This document shows positions 51,371 to 61,369 of a stretch of DNA of 64,000 nucleotides, piece by piece. Below the pieces are notes generated by a model. It saw only the letters and a program-made list of their open reading frames with translations, made no database searches and was not told the DNA's origin. The position numbers were made by a program, and so were the translations under genes. The number at the start of each line of letters is the position of its first letter. The first letter of the stretch is position 1. Source of the DNA: Shinella sp. SUS2 (lineage in GTDB: Bacteria; Pseudomonadota; Alphaproteobacteria; Rhizobiales; Rhizobiaceae); assembly GCF_001262505.1 (NCBI RefSeq), contig NZ_KQ410726.1, positions 186,001 to 250,000 on the forward strand. The letters run 5' to 3'.

Positions 51371-52036
51371 TTAAACCGCCGCCGGCGAGATCAGGTGCGC
51401 GCCGTCGATCTGCGGCAGGTCACCGGCGGAAACGGCCTTGCCGCCCTCCATGCGTACCTTGCCCTCGGCAACGAGCCGCAGCGCGAGCGGATAGCTGCGG
51501 TGCTCCACCGTCAGCACCCGTGCGGCGAGCGTGTCGGACGTGTCGCCCGGCAGCACCGGCACGGCGGCCTGTACGACGACCGGGCCTTCATCCATGCCTT
51601 CGGTCACGAAATGCACCGTGCAGCCGGCGACGCGCATGCCGGCGTCGATGGCGCGCTGGTGCGTGTGGAGGCCGGGGAAGAGCGGCAGCAGGGATGGGTG
51701 GATGTTGAGGATACGGCCTTCATACCGGTTGACGAAGGCGCCGGAGATGAGGCGCATGTAGCCGGCAAGGCAGATGAGATCGGGCGAGAGCGTCTCGAGC
51801 GCTTCCAGAATGGCGGCCTCGTGCGCGTCCTTGCTGGCATAGTCCTTGCGCAGGAAGGTGCGGGTCGCGATGCCCAGCGCCTCGGCCTTGGCCAGGCCGC
51901 CGGCCTCCGCCTTGTCGGAGAAGACGGCGACGATCTCGGCCGGGAAATCCGGGGCCTCCGCGGCCTTCGCCAGAGCCAGCATGTTGGAGCCGCCGCCCGA
52001 AATGAAGGCGACGACGCGCTTGCGGGATCCGCTCAT
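51371..52036 (-). CDS. purN: Phosphoribosylglycinamide formyltransferase
   Basis: A 221-residue folate-dependent enzyme of purine synthesis that formylates GAR. The N-terminal [15 protein letters not shown] binds phosphate; [20 protein letters not shown] contains the catalytic Asn-His pair (Asn and His of NIH), and [18 protein letters not shown] the catalytic Asp. Its ATG overlaps the purM stop by four bases (ATGA), so it is coupled to purM. It uses 10-formyl-THF. Confidence 0.97.
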   Translation of the reverse strand: MSGSRKRVVAFISGGGSNMLALAKAAEAPDFPAEIVAVFSDKAEAGGLAKAEALGIATRTFLRKDYASKDAHEAAILEALETLSPDLICLAGYMRLISGAFVNRYEGRILNIHPSLLPLFPGLHTHQRAIDAGMRVAGCTVHFVTEGMDEGPVVVQAAVPVLPGDTSDTLAARVLTVEHRSYPLALRLVAEGKVRMEGGKAVSAGDLPQIDGAHLISPAAV

Positions 52037-53106
52037 AGGGCGAGCGTGCCCTTGTAGATCGTGCCGGCGGCGCCCTCTTCGCGCGCGACCATGCGGCCGA
52101 GACGGAAGGCGGTTTCACCCTCGCGGGCGAGGACAGCGATAACCGCGTCGGCCTTGTCGGCGGGTACAACGGCGATCATGCCGACGCCGCAGTTGAAGGT
52201 GCGCAGCATTTCCGTGGCCGCCACGCCGCCCGTTTTCGCCAGCCACGAGAACACGGCCGGCGCCTTGACGGCGGCAAGGTCGATCTCGGCGGCAAGGTGC
52301 TTCGGCAGCACGCGCGGAATGTTCTCCGGAAAACCGCCGCCGGTGATATGCGCCAGCGCCTTGATGGATCCCGTCTCGCGGATCGCTTTCAGGAGCGGCT
52401 TCACATAGATCTTCGTCGGCGTCAGCAGCGCCTCGCCGAGGCTCTTTGCGGTGTCGAACGGGGCGGGCGCATCCCAGGCGAGGCCCGAGAGCGTCACGAT
52501 CTTGCGCACCAGCGAATAGCCGTTGGAATGCACGCCCGAGGAGGCGAGGCCGAGGATGACGTCGCCTTCGGCGATGTCGCCCGAGGGCAGCAGCTTGCCA
52601 CGCTCGGCCGCGCCGACGGCAAAGCCCGCGAGGTCATAGTCCCCATGCGAATACATGCCCGGCATTTCCGCCGTCTCGCCGCCGATGAGCGCGCAGCCGG
52701 CCTGCCGGCAGCCTTCGGCGATGCCTTCGACGATTGCGGCGCCCTGGTCGGGGTCGAGCTTGCCGGTGGCGAAATAGTCGAGGAAGAAGAGGGGTTCGGC
52801 GCCCTGGACGACAAGATCGTTGACGCACATGGCAACGAGGTCGATGCCGACCGTGTCGTGCCTGTCGGCGTCGATGGCGATCTTCAGCTTGGTGCCGACG
52901 CCGTCATTGGCGGCAACGAGGACCGGATCCTTGAACCCGGCGGCCTTGAGGTCGAACAGGCCGCCGAAGCCGCCGATCTCGCCATCCGCGCCCGGGCGGC
53001 GCGTCGAGCGCACGGCCGGCTTGATCTTCTCGACCATCAGGTTGCCCGCGTCGATGTCGACGCCCGCGTCGCTATAGGTCAGACCGTTCTTTTCCGACTG
53101 GCTCAT
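52033..53106 (-). CDS. purM: Phosphoribosylformylglycinamidine cyclo-ligase (AIR synthetase)
   Basis: A 357-residue enzyme that closes the imidazole ring in purine synthesis. [20 protein letters not shown] (about 56-75) binds [14 protein letters not shown] is the substrate loop, and [17 protein letters not shown] is the PurM signature. GGAGA precedes the ATG 53106. It forms an operon with purN as in most rhizobia. The frame extends upstream to 53178 without conserved residues. Confidence 0.97.
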   Translation of the reverse strand: MSQSEKNGLTYSDAGVDIDAGNLMVEKIKPAVRSTRRPGADGEIGGFGGLFDLKAAGFKDPVLVAANDGVGTKLKIAIDADRHDTVGIDLVAMCVNDLVVQGAEPLFFLDYFATGKLDPDQGAAIVEGIAEGCRQAGCALIGGETAEMPGMYSHGDYDLAGFAVGAAERGKLLPSGDIAEGDVILGLASSGVHSNGYSLVRKIVTLSGLAWDAPAPFDTAKSLGEALLTPTKIYVKPLLKAIRETGSIKALAHITGGGFPENIPRVLPKHLAAEIDLAAVKAPAVFSWLAKTGGVAATEMLRTFNCGVGMIAVVPADKADAVIAVLAREGETAFRLGRMVAREEGAAGTIYKGTLAL

Positions 53107-53238
53107 GCTCACGTCTCCGGCTTGAGGCCCGCTTGAGGCTTGTCGCGCCCGATTGGCATGACGGGGGATGAAGTGCAAGCAGAATGCCGGGAATGCAGGG
53201 ATTTTTTCACCGGTTTGCAGGGATGGCGGCGCTGCTTG

Positions 53239-53375
53239 CCCCTCACCCTAGCCCTCTCCCCGCAGGCGGGGAGAGCGGACCTGCCCCGCATGATGTGGAA
53301 ATAGGGGAAAACGGCGCGGCACATTTCCTTCGCCCCGCTTGCGGGGAGAAGGTGGCCGGCAGGCCGGATGAAGGG
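53239..53375. repeat. RIME-like mosaic repeat (copy 4) in the purM-perM gap
   Basis: The 378-base gap between the divergent genes (53107-53484) is mainly this 137-base element, bounded by CCCCTCACCC and CCGGATGAAGGG, with palindromes CTCTCCCCGCAGGCGGGGAG and CGCCCCGCTTGCGGGGAG. Promoters for both flanking genes must lie outside it. I see no further gene in the gap. Confidence 0.75.
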
Positions 53376-53484
53376 AAAATTGAGGACAAACGCCATTCCC
53401 CCATCACCCCACCGAGCCTTGACCTTTCTCATGCCCGCATCCTATCTCCTCATGCATTGCGGCAAAACACGAGGAAGAAACGCG

Positions 53485-54603
53485 ATGGCAGCCCATATCA
53501 GCGGTGCGGGACTGAAGCGGCAGGTGGTCTTCTGGCTCATCGCGCTCGCCTTCTTCCTCCTCTTCCTCCTCGTGTTCAGCGATATCCTGCTGCCCTTCAT
53601 CGCCGGCATGGCGCTCGCCTATTTCCTCGATCCGGTCGCCGACCGGCTGGAGCGCTGGGGCCTCAGCCGGCTGATGGCGACGGTGGTCATCCTCGTCGCC
53701 TTCGTCATCCTCTTCGCGCTGTCGCTGATGATCGTCATCCCGCTGCTGGCCACGCAGGCGGCGGATTTCCTGGAGAAGCTGCCGGGCTACGTCACGCAGT
53801 TGCAGGAGCTGGTGGCGAGCTTCAATCCCGACCTGCTGCCCACCTGGATCAGCAGCCAGATGGGCACGATCAAGCAGAGCTTTTCCTCCATCCTCGCCGA
53901 AGGCGCGGGTTTCCTCGGCACGGTGTTCAAGCAGGTCTGGAACTCCGGCATGGCGCTGGTCAACATCGTCTCGCTTCTGGTCATCACGCCCGTCGTTGCC
54001 TTCTATCTCCTGCTCGACTGGGACCGCATGATCGCCAAGGTGGACAGCTGGGTACCGCGCGACCACGTCGCCAACGTGCGTCAGATCGCGACCGAAATGG
54101 ACGCGGCGATTGCCGGCTTCGTGCGCGGGCAGGGTTCTATCTGCATCATCCTCGGCCTGTTCTACGGCATCGGGCTGTCCTTTGCCGGCCTCAATTTTGG
54201 CCTGCTGATCGGCCTCTTCGCCGGCCTCATCAGCTTCATTCCCTATGTCGGCTCGCTGGTCGGCCTGGTGCTGGCGGTGGGGGTTGCCGTCGTGCAGTTC
54301 TGGCCGGACTACTGGATGGTGGTGCTCATCGCCGTCATCTTCTTCGCCGGCCAGTTCATCGAGGGCAACATCCTGCAGCCCAAGCTCGTCGGTTCACGCG
54401 TCGGCCTGCATCCGGTCTGGCTGATGTTCGCGCTGGTCGCCTTCGGCGCGCTCTTCGGCTTCGTCGGCCTGATGATCGCGGTGCCGGCAGCTGCGGCCGT
54501 CGGCGTGCTTGTCCGCTTCGGCCTGCAGCGTTACCTTGACAGCGACCTTTACTACGGCGCGAGCAAACCCGTCCTGCTCGAAGAGAGCACGCCCGAGGGT
54601 TGA
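53485..54603 (+). CDS. perM: AI-2E (PerM) family transporter
   Basis: A 372-residue membrane protein with about eight helices. The N-terminal LLPFIAGMALAYFLDPVADRLERWGLSR (about 36-63 in parts) is the family signature, and the C-terminal GNILQPKLVGSRVGLHPVWL (about 296-315) is the conserved P-x-x-x-G-x-x-x-x-x-H-P motif. Family members export AI-2 or exchange Na+/H+. GAGGAA precedes the ATG 53485. It precedes hdaA, ppk and ppx in the common rhizobial order. Confidence 0.9.
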   Translation: MAAHISGAGLKRQVVFWLIALAFFLLFLLVFSDILLPFIAGMALAYFLDPVADRLERWGLSRLMATVVILVAFVILFALSLMIVIPLLATQAADFLEKLPGYVTQLQELVASFNPDLLPTWISSQMGTIKQSFSSILAEGAGFLGTVFKQVWNSGMALVNIVSLLVITPVVAFYLLLDWDRMIAKVDSWVPRDHVANVRQIATEMDAAIAGFVRGQGSICIILGLFYGIGLSFAGLNFGLLIGLFAGLISFIPYVGSLVGLVLAVGVAVVQFWPDYWMVVLIAVIFFAGQFIEGNILQPKLVGSRVGLHPVWLMFALVAFGALFGFVGLMIAVPAAAAVGVLVRFGLQRYLDSDLYYGASKPVLLEESTPEG

Positions 54604-54681
54604 CCGATGGCGCGGCTGCCCCAAGGGGAGCAGTCTTGCCCGGACTTGCGCCAGAACGAAGAGTTAGTACCGAGTAGCACC

Positions 54682-55377
54682 ATGACATCGCGCAAGACCG
54701 CCGAACAATTGCCGCTGGCCTTCGGGCACGACCCCGCGACGGGGCGCGACGACCTTTTGCTCGCCGAGCCGGTCAATGCCGCCGTGACGATGATCGACGC
54801 CTGGCCGCACTGGCCCTCGCCGGTCGTCGTGATCGCCGGTCCCGTCGGCTCGGGAAAATCGCATCTCGCGGCCATCTGGCGCGAGAAGGCGGGGGCCGAG
54901 ATCATCGAGGCGAAGGCGGGCAGGGGCGCCGAGGAAGCCGCCGAGCGCGGGCCGGTGCTGATCGAGGACGCCGACCGGGCCGGTTTCGACGACCGCACGC
55001 TCTTCCACATCATCAACAATGTGCGCCAGAACGGCCATACGCTGATGATCACCAGCCGGCTCTGGCCGATGTCCTGGCCGGTCGAGCTGGCGGACCTGCG
55101 CTCGCGCCTGAAGGCCGCCACGGTGGTCGAGATCGGCGAGCCGGACGACGAACTGCTCTCGCAGGTCATCATAAAGCTCTTCGCCGACCGTCAGCTCTTC
55201 GTCGATGAAAGGCTTGTGGCCTATATCGTCGCCCGCATGGAACGCTCGCTGGAGGCCGCCCAGACGCTCGTCGAGCGCCTCGACCGGCTGGCGCTTGCCC
55301 GCGGCAGCCGGATCACCCGCGCGCTGGCGCAGGAGGTGCTCGGCGACATGACCGGGGGCGAGGATTTCGCCGGCTAA
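54682..55377 (+). CDS. hdaA: DnaA regulatory inactivator HdaA
   Basis: A 231-residue AAA+ protein related to DnaA domain III. The N-terminal EQLPLAF is a sliding-clamp-binding peptide; [19 protein letters not shown] is Walker A with [16 protein letters not shown] is Walker B. It stimulates ATP hydrolysis by DnaA on the clamp after initiation, limiting re-replication. I use ATG 54682, which places the clamp motif near the start, as in relatives. The upstream ATG 54607 has a better ribosome-binding site (GAGGG) and would add 25 residues. Confidence 0.9.
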   Translation: MTSRKTAEQLPLAFGHDPATGRDDLLLAEPVNAAVTMIDAWPHWPSPVVVIAGPVGSGKSHLAAIWREKAGAEIIEAKAGRGAEEAAERGPVLIEDADRAGFDDRTLFHIINNVRQNGHTLMITSRLWPMSWPVELADLRSRLKAATVVEIGEPDDELLSQVIIKLFADRQLFVDERLVAYIVARMERSLEAAQTLVERLDRLALARGSRITRALAQEVLGDMTGGEDFAG

Positions 55378-55428
55378 ACCGGCCTGCCGGATTGACTGTC
55401 ACAGTTCCGTCGTCAAACTACGCTAAGC

Positions 55429-55466
55429 GGTTCGGGGAAAAGTGGAAATCGGTTTCCGTCCGAACC
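55429..55466. repeat. Hairpin repeat between hdaA and ppk
   Basis: GGTTCGG (55429-55435) and CCGAACC (55460-55466) enclose GGAAA...TTTCC, giving nested arms. The core GGGGAAAAGTGGAAATCGG recurs between genes in many rhizobia, as I recall. It is a small dispersed repeat, or leader structure. Confidence 0.5.
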
Positions 55467-55517
55467 CGCGTGGCAAGCATGCGGCCGATCCGGCGGCAAA
55501 GTGGGGCGGACTCTCCA

Positions 55518-57734
55518 ATGGATACAGCGACTTCGGAACATGCGCAGGAAAAGCCCGTCGAGCAGGTGCCGCCGCCGGAAGGCGCGACCGTCGATGTCGA
55601 AGCCTTGATGGCAAGCCCCGAACGCTTCATCAACCGTGAATTCTCCTGGCTGCAGTTCAATCGCCGCGTCCTCGAGGAAACGCTGAACACCGCCCATCCG
55701 CTGCTGGAGCGCGTGCGTTTCCTGTCGATCTCGGCGGGCAACCTCGACGAATTCTTCATGGTGCGTGTCGCCGGACTCGAGGGCCAGGTGCGCCAAGGCG
55801 TCGGCATCCGCAGCCCCGACGGCAAGACTTCGGCCGAACAGCTCGACGACATCCTCAAGGAGATCGACAATCTCCAGATGGAGCAGCAGGCCTCGCTTGC
55901 CGTGCTCCAGCAGTATCTCGCCAAGGAAGACATCCTGATCGTGCGCCCGACCGGGCTGTCGAGCGACGACAAGGTCTGGCTGCAGCAGGAATTCACCCAG
56001 TCGATCTTCCCGGTTCTGACGCCGCTGTCGATCGACCCGGCCCATCCGTTCCCCTTCATCCCCAATCTGGGCTTCTCGATCGGCCTGCAGCTGGAAAGCA
56101 CGACGGGCAAGGAGCCGATGACGGCGCTCCTGCGCCTGCCGGTCGCGCTCGACCGCTTCATCCGCCTGCCCGACGCCAAGGGCGCGATCCGCTACATCAC
56201 GCTGGAGGACGCGGTCGGCCTCTTTATCGGAAGGCTCTTCCCCGGCTACATCGTGCGCGGCTCGGGCACCTTCCGCATCATCCGGGACAGCGATATCGAA
56301 GTGGAGGAAGAGGCCGAAGATCTCGTGCGCTTCTTCGAGACGGCGCTGAAGCGCCGCCGTCGCGGCTCGGTGATCCGCATCGAGACCGATTCGGAAATGC
56401 CCGAATCGCTGCGCCGCTTCGTCGTCGGCGAACTCAACGTGCCGGACAACCGTGTCGCCGTTCTGCCCGGCCTTCTCGCCCTCAACACGCTGTCGGAAAT
56501 CGCCAAGGCGCCGCGCAACGACCTTCGGTTCGAGCCCTACAATGCCCGATTTCCCGAACGCGTCCGAGAGCACGCCGGAGACTGCTTCGCCGCCATCCGC
56601 GAAAAGGACATGGTCGTCCACCACCCCTACGAAAGCTTCGACGTGGTGGTCCAGTTCCTTCTCCAGGCTGCGCGCGATCCTGACGTTCTGGCGATAAAGC
56701 AGACGCTCTACCGCACCTCCAACGACAGCCCGATCGTGCGCGCGCTGATCGACGCCGCCGAGGCCGGCAAGTCGGTGACGGCGCTGGTGGAACTGAAGGC
56801 CCGCTTCGACGAGGAAGCCAACATCCGCTGGGCGCGCGACCTCGAACGCGCCGGCGTGCAGGTCGTCTTCGGCTTCATCGAACTGAAGACCCATTCCAAG
56901 ATGTCGATGGTCGTGCGCCGCGAGGAGGGCAAGCTTCGCACCTATTGCCACCTCGGCACCGGCAACTACCATCCGATCACCGCGAAGATCTATACGGATC
57001 TTTCCTTCTTCACCTGTAACCCGACGATCGCCAACGACATGGCGAACATCTTCAACTTCATCACCGGCTACGGCGAGCCCGAAGCCGGCATGAAGCTCGC
57101 TTTCTCGCCCTATACGCTGCGCCCGCGCATTCTCCGCCATATCGAGGAGGAGATTGCGCATGCCAGGAACGGCGCTCCGGCGGCCATCTGGATGAAGATG
57201 AATTCACTGGTCGATCCCGACATCATCGACGCGCTCTATCGCGCGAGCCAGGCGGGCGTGGAGGTGGATCTCGTCGTGCGCGGTATCTGCTGCCTGCGCC
57301 CGCAGGTTCCCGGCCTTTCCGACAACATCCATGTCAAATCCATCGTCGGCCGCTTCCTCGAACATTCCCGCATCTTCTGCTTCGGCAACGGCCACGGGCT
57401 TCCCTCGGACAAGGCGCTGGTCTATATAAGCTCCGCGGACATGATGCCGCGAAACCTGGACCGGCGAGTCGAGACACTCGTGCCTTTGATCAACCGGACG
57501 GTGCATGAGCAGGTTCTCTCGCAGATCATGTTGGGCAATCTCATCGATAACCAGCAGAGCTACGAGATTCTTGCGGACGGAACGTCCCGGCGCATGGAAG
57601 TGCAGCCCGGTGCCGAGCCGTTCAACGCTCAGCACTACTTCATGACCAACCCCAGCCTGTCCGGCCGGGGTGAAGCTCTGAAGTCCTCGGCACCGAAGGC
57701 GATCGCGGGCTGGAAAGGCCGCCGTAAGAAGTAA
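55518..57734 (+). CDS. ppk: Polyphosphate kinase 1
   Basis: A 738-residue enzyme that makes polyphosphate from ATP, reversibly. [16 protein letters not shown] (near residue 40) is the N-terminal PPK1 signature. [10 protein letters not shown] with His478 is the region of the phosphorylated catalytic His, and [10 protein letters not shown] follows. The C-terminal [17 protein letters not shown] is the second phospholipase-D-like site. I start at ATG 55518; the frame is open to 55392 but covers the hairpin repeat. It is followed by ppx after 11 bases, so kinase and exopolyphosphatase are co-expressed. Confidence 0.97.
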   Translation: MDTATSEHAQEKPVEQVPPPEGATVDVEALMASPERFINREFSWLQFNRRVLEETLNTAHPLLERVRFLSISAGNLDEFFMVRVAGLEGQVRQGVGIRSPDGKTSAEQLDDILKEIDNLQMEQQASLAVLQQYLAKEDILIVRPTGLSSDDKVWLQQEFTQSIFPVLTPLSIDPAHPFPFIPNLGFSIGLQLESTTGKEPMTALLRLPVALDRFIRLPDAKGAIRYITLEDAVGLFIGRLFPGYIVRGSGTFRIIRDSDIEVEEEAEDLVRFFETALKRRRRGSVIRIETDSEMPESLRRFVVGELNVPDNRVAVLPGLLALNTLSEIAKAPRNDLRFEPYNARFPERVREHAGDCFAAIREKDMVVHHPYESFDVVVQFLLQAARDPDVLAIKQTLYRTSNDSPIVRALIDAAEAGKSVTALVELKARFDEEANIRWARDLERAGVQVVFGFIELKTHSKMSMVVRREEGKLRTYCHLGTGNYHPITAKIYTDLSFFTCNPTIANDMANIFNFITGYGEPEAGMKLAFSPYTLRPRILRHIEEEIAHARNGAPAAIWMKMNSLVDPDIIDALYRASQAGVEVDLVVRGICCLRPQVPGLSDNIHVKSIVGRFLEHSRIFCFGNGHGLPSDKALVYISSADMMPRNLDRRVETLVPLINRTVHEQVLSQIMLGNLIDNQQSYEILADGTSRRMEVQPGAEPFNAQHYFMTNPSLSGRGEALKSSAPKAIAGWKGRRKK

Positions 57735-57745
57735 ACTGGATATGC

Positions 57746-59266
57746 ATGGTTGAGTCTGAAGCCCAGGGGCGTTTGCCTGGAATTGCCCCGGTGTCAGTCG
57801 TGGATATCGGTTCGAACTCGATTCGCCTCGTGATCTACGAGGGCATGAGCCGTTCGCCGGCCATCCTGTTCAACGAGAAGGTCATGTGCGGCCTCGGCAA
57901 GGGTCTTGCCAAGACCGGTCGCATGGATCCCGCCAGCGTCGAGCGGGCGCTTGCCGCCCTTCATCGCTTCAAGGCGCTCTCCTGGCAGGCACGCGCCTCC
58001 ACCATGTTCGCGCTGGCGACCGCCGCGGCGCGCGAGGCGGAAAACGGTCCGGATTTCATCCACCAGGCGCAGCTCATCCTCGGCCAGAAGATCCGCGTCC
58101 TCACCGGCGAGGAAGAGGCCTATTTTTCCGCGCTCGGCATCGTCAGCGGTTTTCACGATCCCGACGGCATCGTCGGCGACCTTGGCGGCGGCTCGCTGGA
58201 GCTGGTCGACGTGGCGGGCGCCATGATCGGCCGCGGCATCACGCTGCCGCTTGGCGGCATCCGCCTCTCGGAAGCCTCCGGCGGCTCGACCGCCCAGGCC
58301 CGTATCGTCGCGCGCAAGTACCTTCGCACCGCCAACCTCCTGAAGAACGGCACCGGCCGCGCCTTCTATGCCGTCGGCGGCACCTGGCGCGCCATCGGCG
58401 CCCTGCACATGGAGGTGCAGAACTATCCGCTGCACATGATCCAGGGCTATGAGCTCGGCTTTGCCGATGCCATGGATTTCCTGACGGACATCGTGACGGC
58501 CAAGGATCAGAAGGACGCCGCCTATGCGGCGATCTCCAAGGGCCGCCGCAACCTGCTTCCCTTCGGCGCCGTCGCCCTGCAGGAGACGATCGCGCTGATG
58601 AAGCCCTCCCGGGTCTTCTTCTCCGCGCAGGGCGTGCGCGAAGGTTTTCTCTATTCGCTCTTGCCCGACCGGGAAAAGGGGCGCGATCCACTGCTTGCCG
58701 CCGCCGGCGAGCTTGCCATCCTGCGCGCCCGCTCGCCGGAACATGCCCGCGAGCTTGCCGAATGGACCGGCCGCATGATGCCGTTCTTCGGCATCACCGA
58801 AACGGAGGAGGAGCGCCGCTACCGCGAGGCCGCCTGCCTGCTTGCCGATATCAGCTGGCGCGCCCATCCCGATTATCGCGGCCTGCAGGCGCTGAACCTC
58901 ATCGCACACGGCACCTTCATCGGCATCACCCATCCGGGCCGCGCCTTCATCGCACTCACCAACTACTACCGCTTCGAAGGCCTGAACGACGATGCCGTCA
59001 GCAGTTCGCTGGCCGCGATCGCCACGCCCCGGCTGCGTGAGCTGGCGAAACTCGTCGGTGCCCTGCTGCGGATCGTCTACCCGTTCTCGGCCTCCATGCC
59101 CGGCGTCGTGCCGCACCTTTCCATCCGCAAGTCGAGCGCGCCGGATACCGACCTCGAATTCGTCGTGCCCGCCGATTTTTCCGAGCTTGCCGGCGAACGG
59201 CTCGACGGCCGCCTCCAGCAGCTTGCCAAGCTGACGGGCAGGAAGCTCGCCTTCCGGTTCCTGTGA
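57746..59266 (+). CDS. ppx: Exopolyphosphatase / ppGpp-ase family
   Basis: A 506-residue ASKHA-fold phosphatase of the Ppx/GppA family. VSVVDIGSNSIRLVIYEG (about 16-33) is phosphate-1 and VGDLGGGSLELVDV (about 142-155) is phosphate-2 of the actin-like site, and Glu in TGEEEAYFS is the usual catalytic Glu. The C-terminal HD-like extension (about 320-506) is typical for PPX of this length. It hydrolyses polyphosphate from chain ends and possibly pppGpp. It follows ppk in one operon. Confidence 0.96.
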   Translation: MVESEAQGRLPGIAPVSVVDIGSNSIRLVIYEGMSRSPAILFNEKVMCGLGKGLAKTGRMDPASVERALAALHRFKALSWQARASTMFALATAAAREAENGPDFIHQAQLILGQKIRVLTGEEEAYFSALGIVSGFHDPDGIVGDLGGGSLELVDVAGAMIGRGITLPLGGIRLSEASGGSTAQARIVARKYLRTANLLKNGTGRAFYAVGGTWRAIGALHMEVQNYPLHMIQGYELGFADAMDFLTDIVTAKDQKDAAYAAISKGRRNLLPFGAVALQETIALMKPSRVFFSAQGVREGFLYSLLPDREKGRDPLLAAAGELAILRARSPEHARELAEWTGRMMPFFGITETEEERRYREAACLLADISWRAHPDYRGLQALNLIAHGTFIGITHPGRAFIALTNYYRFEGLNDDAVSSSLAAIATPRLRELAKLVGALLRIVYPFSASMPGVVPHLSIRKSSAPDTDLEFVVPADFSELAGERLDGRLQQLAKLTGRKLAFRFL

Positions 59267-59274
59267 GGCCCGCG

Positions 59275-59859
59275 ATGAGAGCCCTGACCCTTCTTTCAGC
59301 CCTGTTCTTTGCCGCAAGCGCGGCTGCGCAGGAATGGCAGGCGGTCGAGCGCGTCGAGCCCTACAGCGTCGCGGGTTCGACGGGGCTCGAGATCTACCAG
59401 TCGATCGGCGCGCGCGGCCCGAAGCTCGGCGTTGCCCGCGTCATCGCCCATACCGGCTTCAAGCTTACCTGGACGCGCAAGTACGAGCGCCAGGGCAATG
59501 CCTGCACCATCACGGTCAACAGGCCGAAGCTGATCATCACCTATACGCTGCCCAAGCTGAAGACGAAGCTCTCCGAGCCGCTGAAGAGCCGCTGGGATAC
59601 TTTCATTGCCGGCGTGACCGCCCATGAGAAGGTGCATGGGGATTTCATCAGGGACATGGTGAAGGAGATCGAGGCGGCGAGTGTCGGCATGACGGTCGAA
59701 AACGATCCCAATTGCCAGAAGATCCGCCCGCAGCTTCAGGCAAAGCTCGGCGAACTCTCCCAGGCCCAGCGCACCCGCAGCCGCGACTTCGACCAGGTCG
59801 AACTCAACGACGGTGGCAACGTCCACCAGCTCATCCTGCAACTGGTCGATCCGCGCTAG
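59275..59859 (+). CDS. DUF922 secreted zinc-protease-like protein
   Basis: A 194-residue protein with a signal peptide (about 1-19, ending ASAAAQE). HEKVHGDF (about 118-125) supplies HExxH, and the conserved FKLTWTRKY earlier is part of the DUF922 pattern, predicted Zn-dependent proteases. The C-terminal half is a helix rich in Gln. I start at ATG 59275, eight bases after the ppx stop, with GTGAGG overlapping the ppx end. It may be the last gene of the ppk-ppx operon. Substrate unknown. Confidence 0.8.
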   Translation: MRALTLLSALFFAASAAAQEWQAVERVEPYSVAGSTGLEIYQSIGARGPKLGVARVIAHTGFKLTWTRKYERQGNACTITVNRPKLIITYTLPKLKTKLSEPLKSRWDTFIAGVTAHEKVHGDFIRDMVKEIEAASVGMTVENDPNCQKIRPQLQAKLGELSQAQRTRSRDFDQVELNDGGNVHQLILQLVDPR

Positions 59860-59874
59860 ACATCAAGGGGAGCA

Positions 59875-59894
59875 GCGGCGCCCGGAGGCGCCGC
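59875..59894. terminator. Bidirectional hairpin between convergent genes
   Basis: GCGGCGCC (59875-59882) and GGCGCCGC (59887-59894) pair around CGGA. It lies in the 44-base gap of two convergent genes and has no U run. Confidence 0.65.
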
Positions 59895-59903
59895 CGCAGA
59901 TGT

Positions 59904-61262
59904 TCACTCGGCCTTCAGCAGGTCGCCCGCTTCGATGAGCACGAACTCGTTGTCGTCGGCCTTGTCGAGGGCGCGGCCGGCGGAGAAGGGCAGGTTGTTG
60001 TCGTTGCCGACGATGATGTGGGTCTCGTCGATGCGGTCGACATTCTCGATCGTCAGGAACGGCATGTCGTAGAAGCCTTCGCCGCCGCCCTGGCGCTTCC
60101 TGTTGTCGGGGTCGGCGATCTTCAGGAGGTCGATATAGCCGATCTTGCGCACGGCCTTGCCGGCGTTCTCGTCGGTCATGGCGATCTTGTAGATGCGCTT
60201 GACCTTCGAGGCGGTGGCAAAGCAGCCGGGCTTGGGGTCCTTGGCGTCGGCGCAGGCCTTGTCCGCAGTGCCGACGCCGTTGTCGCGTTCGATCACCAGC
60301 GCGGTCGTTTCGTCCAGCATGTTGAAGTCGCCGATCGCCTCGCCGCCCTCGGCGAGCGGATAGAGCCAACTGCGGCCCGTCCACGCCCTGGAGGCGACGT
60401 CGAGCTCGATGATGCGCAGCGCAGGCCGTCCGTCCGCCTGCTCGACGCTCTCGCTGTCCACCCAGATCGGGCCTTCCAGGAGGCCGTAGAGCTTCGTGCC
60501 GTCCTTGGAGAGCGCCAGGCCCTCATAGCCGCCGGAACGCTTCAGGTTGAAGGCCGGCATCTTCTTGGTGGGATCGGCCTGCACGGCGAGCGTCGCATTG
60601 TCCGGCGAGGTGACCGGCTTGCCGTCCACTTCGGTGGCGATCACGTCGGTGAGCTTGCCGTCGAGGTCGAATTTCAGGATGTAGGGGCCGAATTCCTCGC
60701 CGACCCAGAAGCCGTCGGCAACCGGCTGGATGGATTCGACGTCGAAGTCGCCGCCCGTCAGATAGCGCTTTTCAGCGCCTTCCATGACGATCGGGAACGG
60801 CGCTTTTTTATCCGGGTCCGAGAGGAAGACGGTCTTGACCGGCTCCATCGTGCCCTTGTCCCAGTCGAAGCGCACATTGTGCAGCATCAGCATGGCGTCG
60901 GTGGAGTTCATCTTGTTGCCGAAGCCGTTGTCGGAAAGCGTCCAGAACGAGCCGTCCTCCATGGCCTTGATGCCGGAGAAACCCTGCATCGGCTGGCCGT
61001 TGAAGGGCAGCGACAGGCCGGTCTCGCGCACGCCGTCCTTGCCCATGACGGTGCCGAGCGCCTCGGTGCGCTTGCGGTCGGCGGTGGTGAACTTGCCCGA
61101 GGTCTTCAGATAGGTGGCGGCATCGGCCGGGGCGGCGATGATCGTGTTGGCCGGCAGGATCGCATGGGCCTTCAGCGTGGCCGGAAATTCCTTGTCGCTG
61201 GCCCCGGCGGCGGTTGCCATCAGGAGTGCGAGCGCGGCGGTCGAAAAAAGATGTCTGGTCAT
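59904..61262 (-). CDS. Esterase-like activity of phytase family protein
   Basis: A 452-residue secreted protein with a signal peptide (about 1-20, ending TAAGASDK). The repeated strands GFSGIKAMEDGSFWTLSDNGFG (in parts), DVESIQPVADGFWVGEEFGP and GYEGLALSKDGTKLYGLLEG are the beta-propeller pattern of the 'esterase-like activity of phytase' family. It probably acts in the periplasm on a phosphate ester. GGGGA precedes the ATG 61262. Convergent with DUF922; no phosphate regulator box was seen. Confidence 0.88.
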   Translation of the reverse strand: MTRHLFSTAALALLMATAAGASDKEFPATLKAHAILPANTIIAAPADAATYLKTSGKFTTADRKRTEALGTVMGKDGVRETGLSLPFNGQPMQGFSGIKAMEDGSFWTLSDNGFGNKMNSTDAMLMLHNVRFDWDKGTMEPVKTVFLSDPDKKAPFPIVMEGAEKRYLTGGDFDVESIQPVADGFWVGEEFGPYILKFDLDGKLTDVIATEVDGKPVTSPDNATLAVQADPTKKMPAFNLKRSGGYEGLALSKDGTKLYGLLEGPIWVDSESVEQADGRPALRIIELDVASRAWTGRSWLYPLAEGGEAIGDFNMLDETTALVIERDNGVGTADKACADAKDPKPGCFATASKVKRIYKIAMTDENAGKAVRKIGYIDLLKIADPDNRKRQGGGEGFYDMPFLTIENVDRIDETHIIVGNDNNLPFSAGRALDKADDNEFVLIEAGDLLKAE

Positions 61263-61369
61263 GAATATCCCCATCGGGTTGGCAAAACGAGGCCGTTGAT
61301 AGGGGGCGCACATGACTGCTGCTTGACAGTTGCTTGTCGCTTTCGTGACGGTCCGGGGGATTTCTGGGA

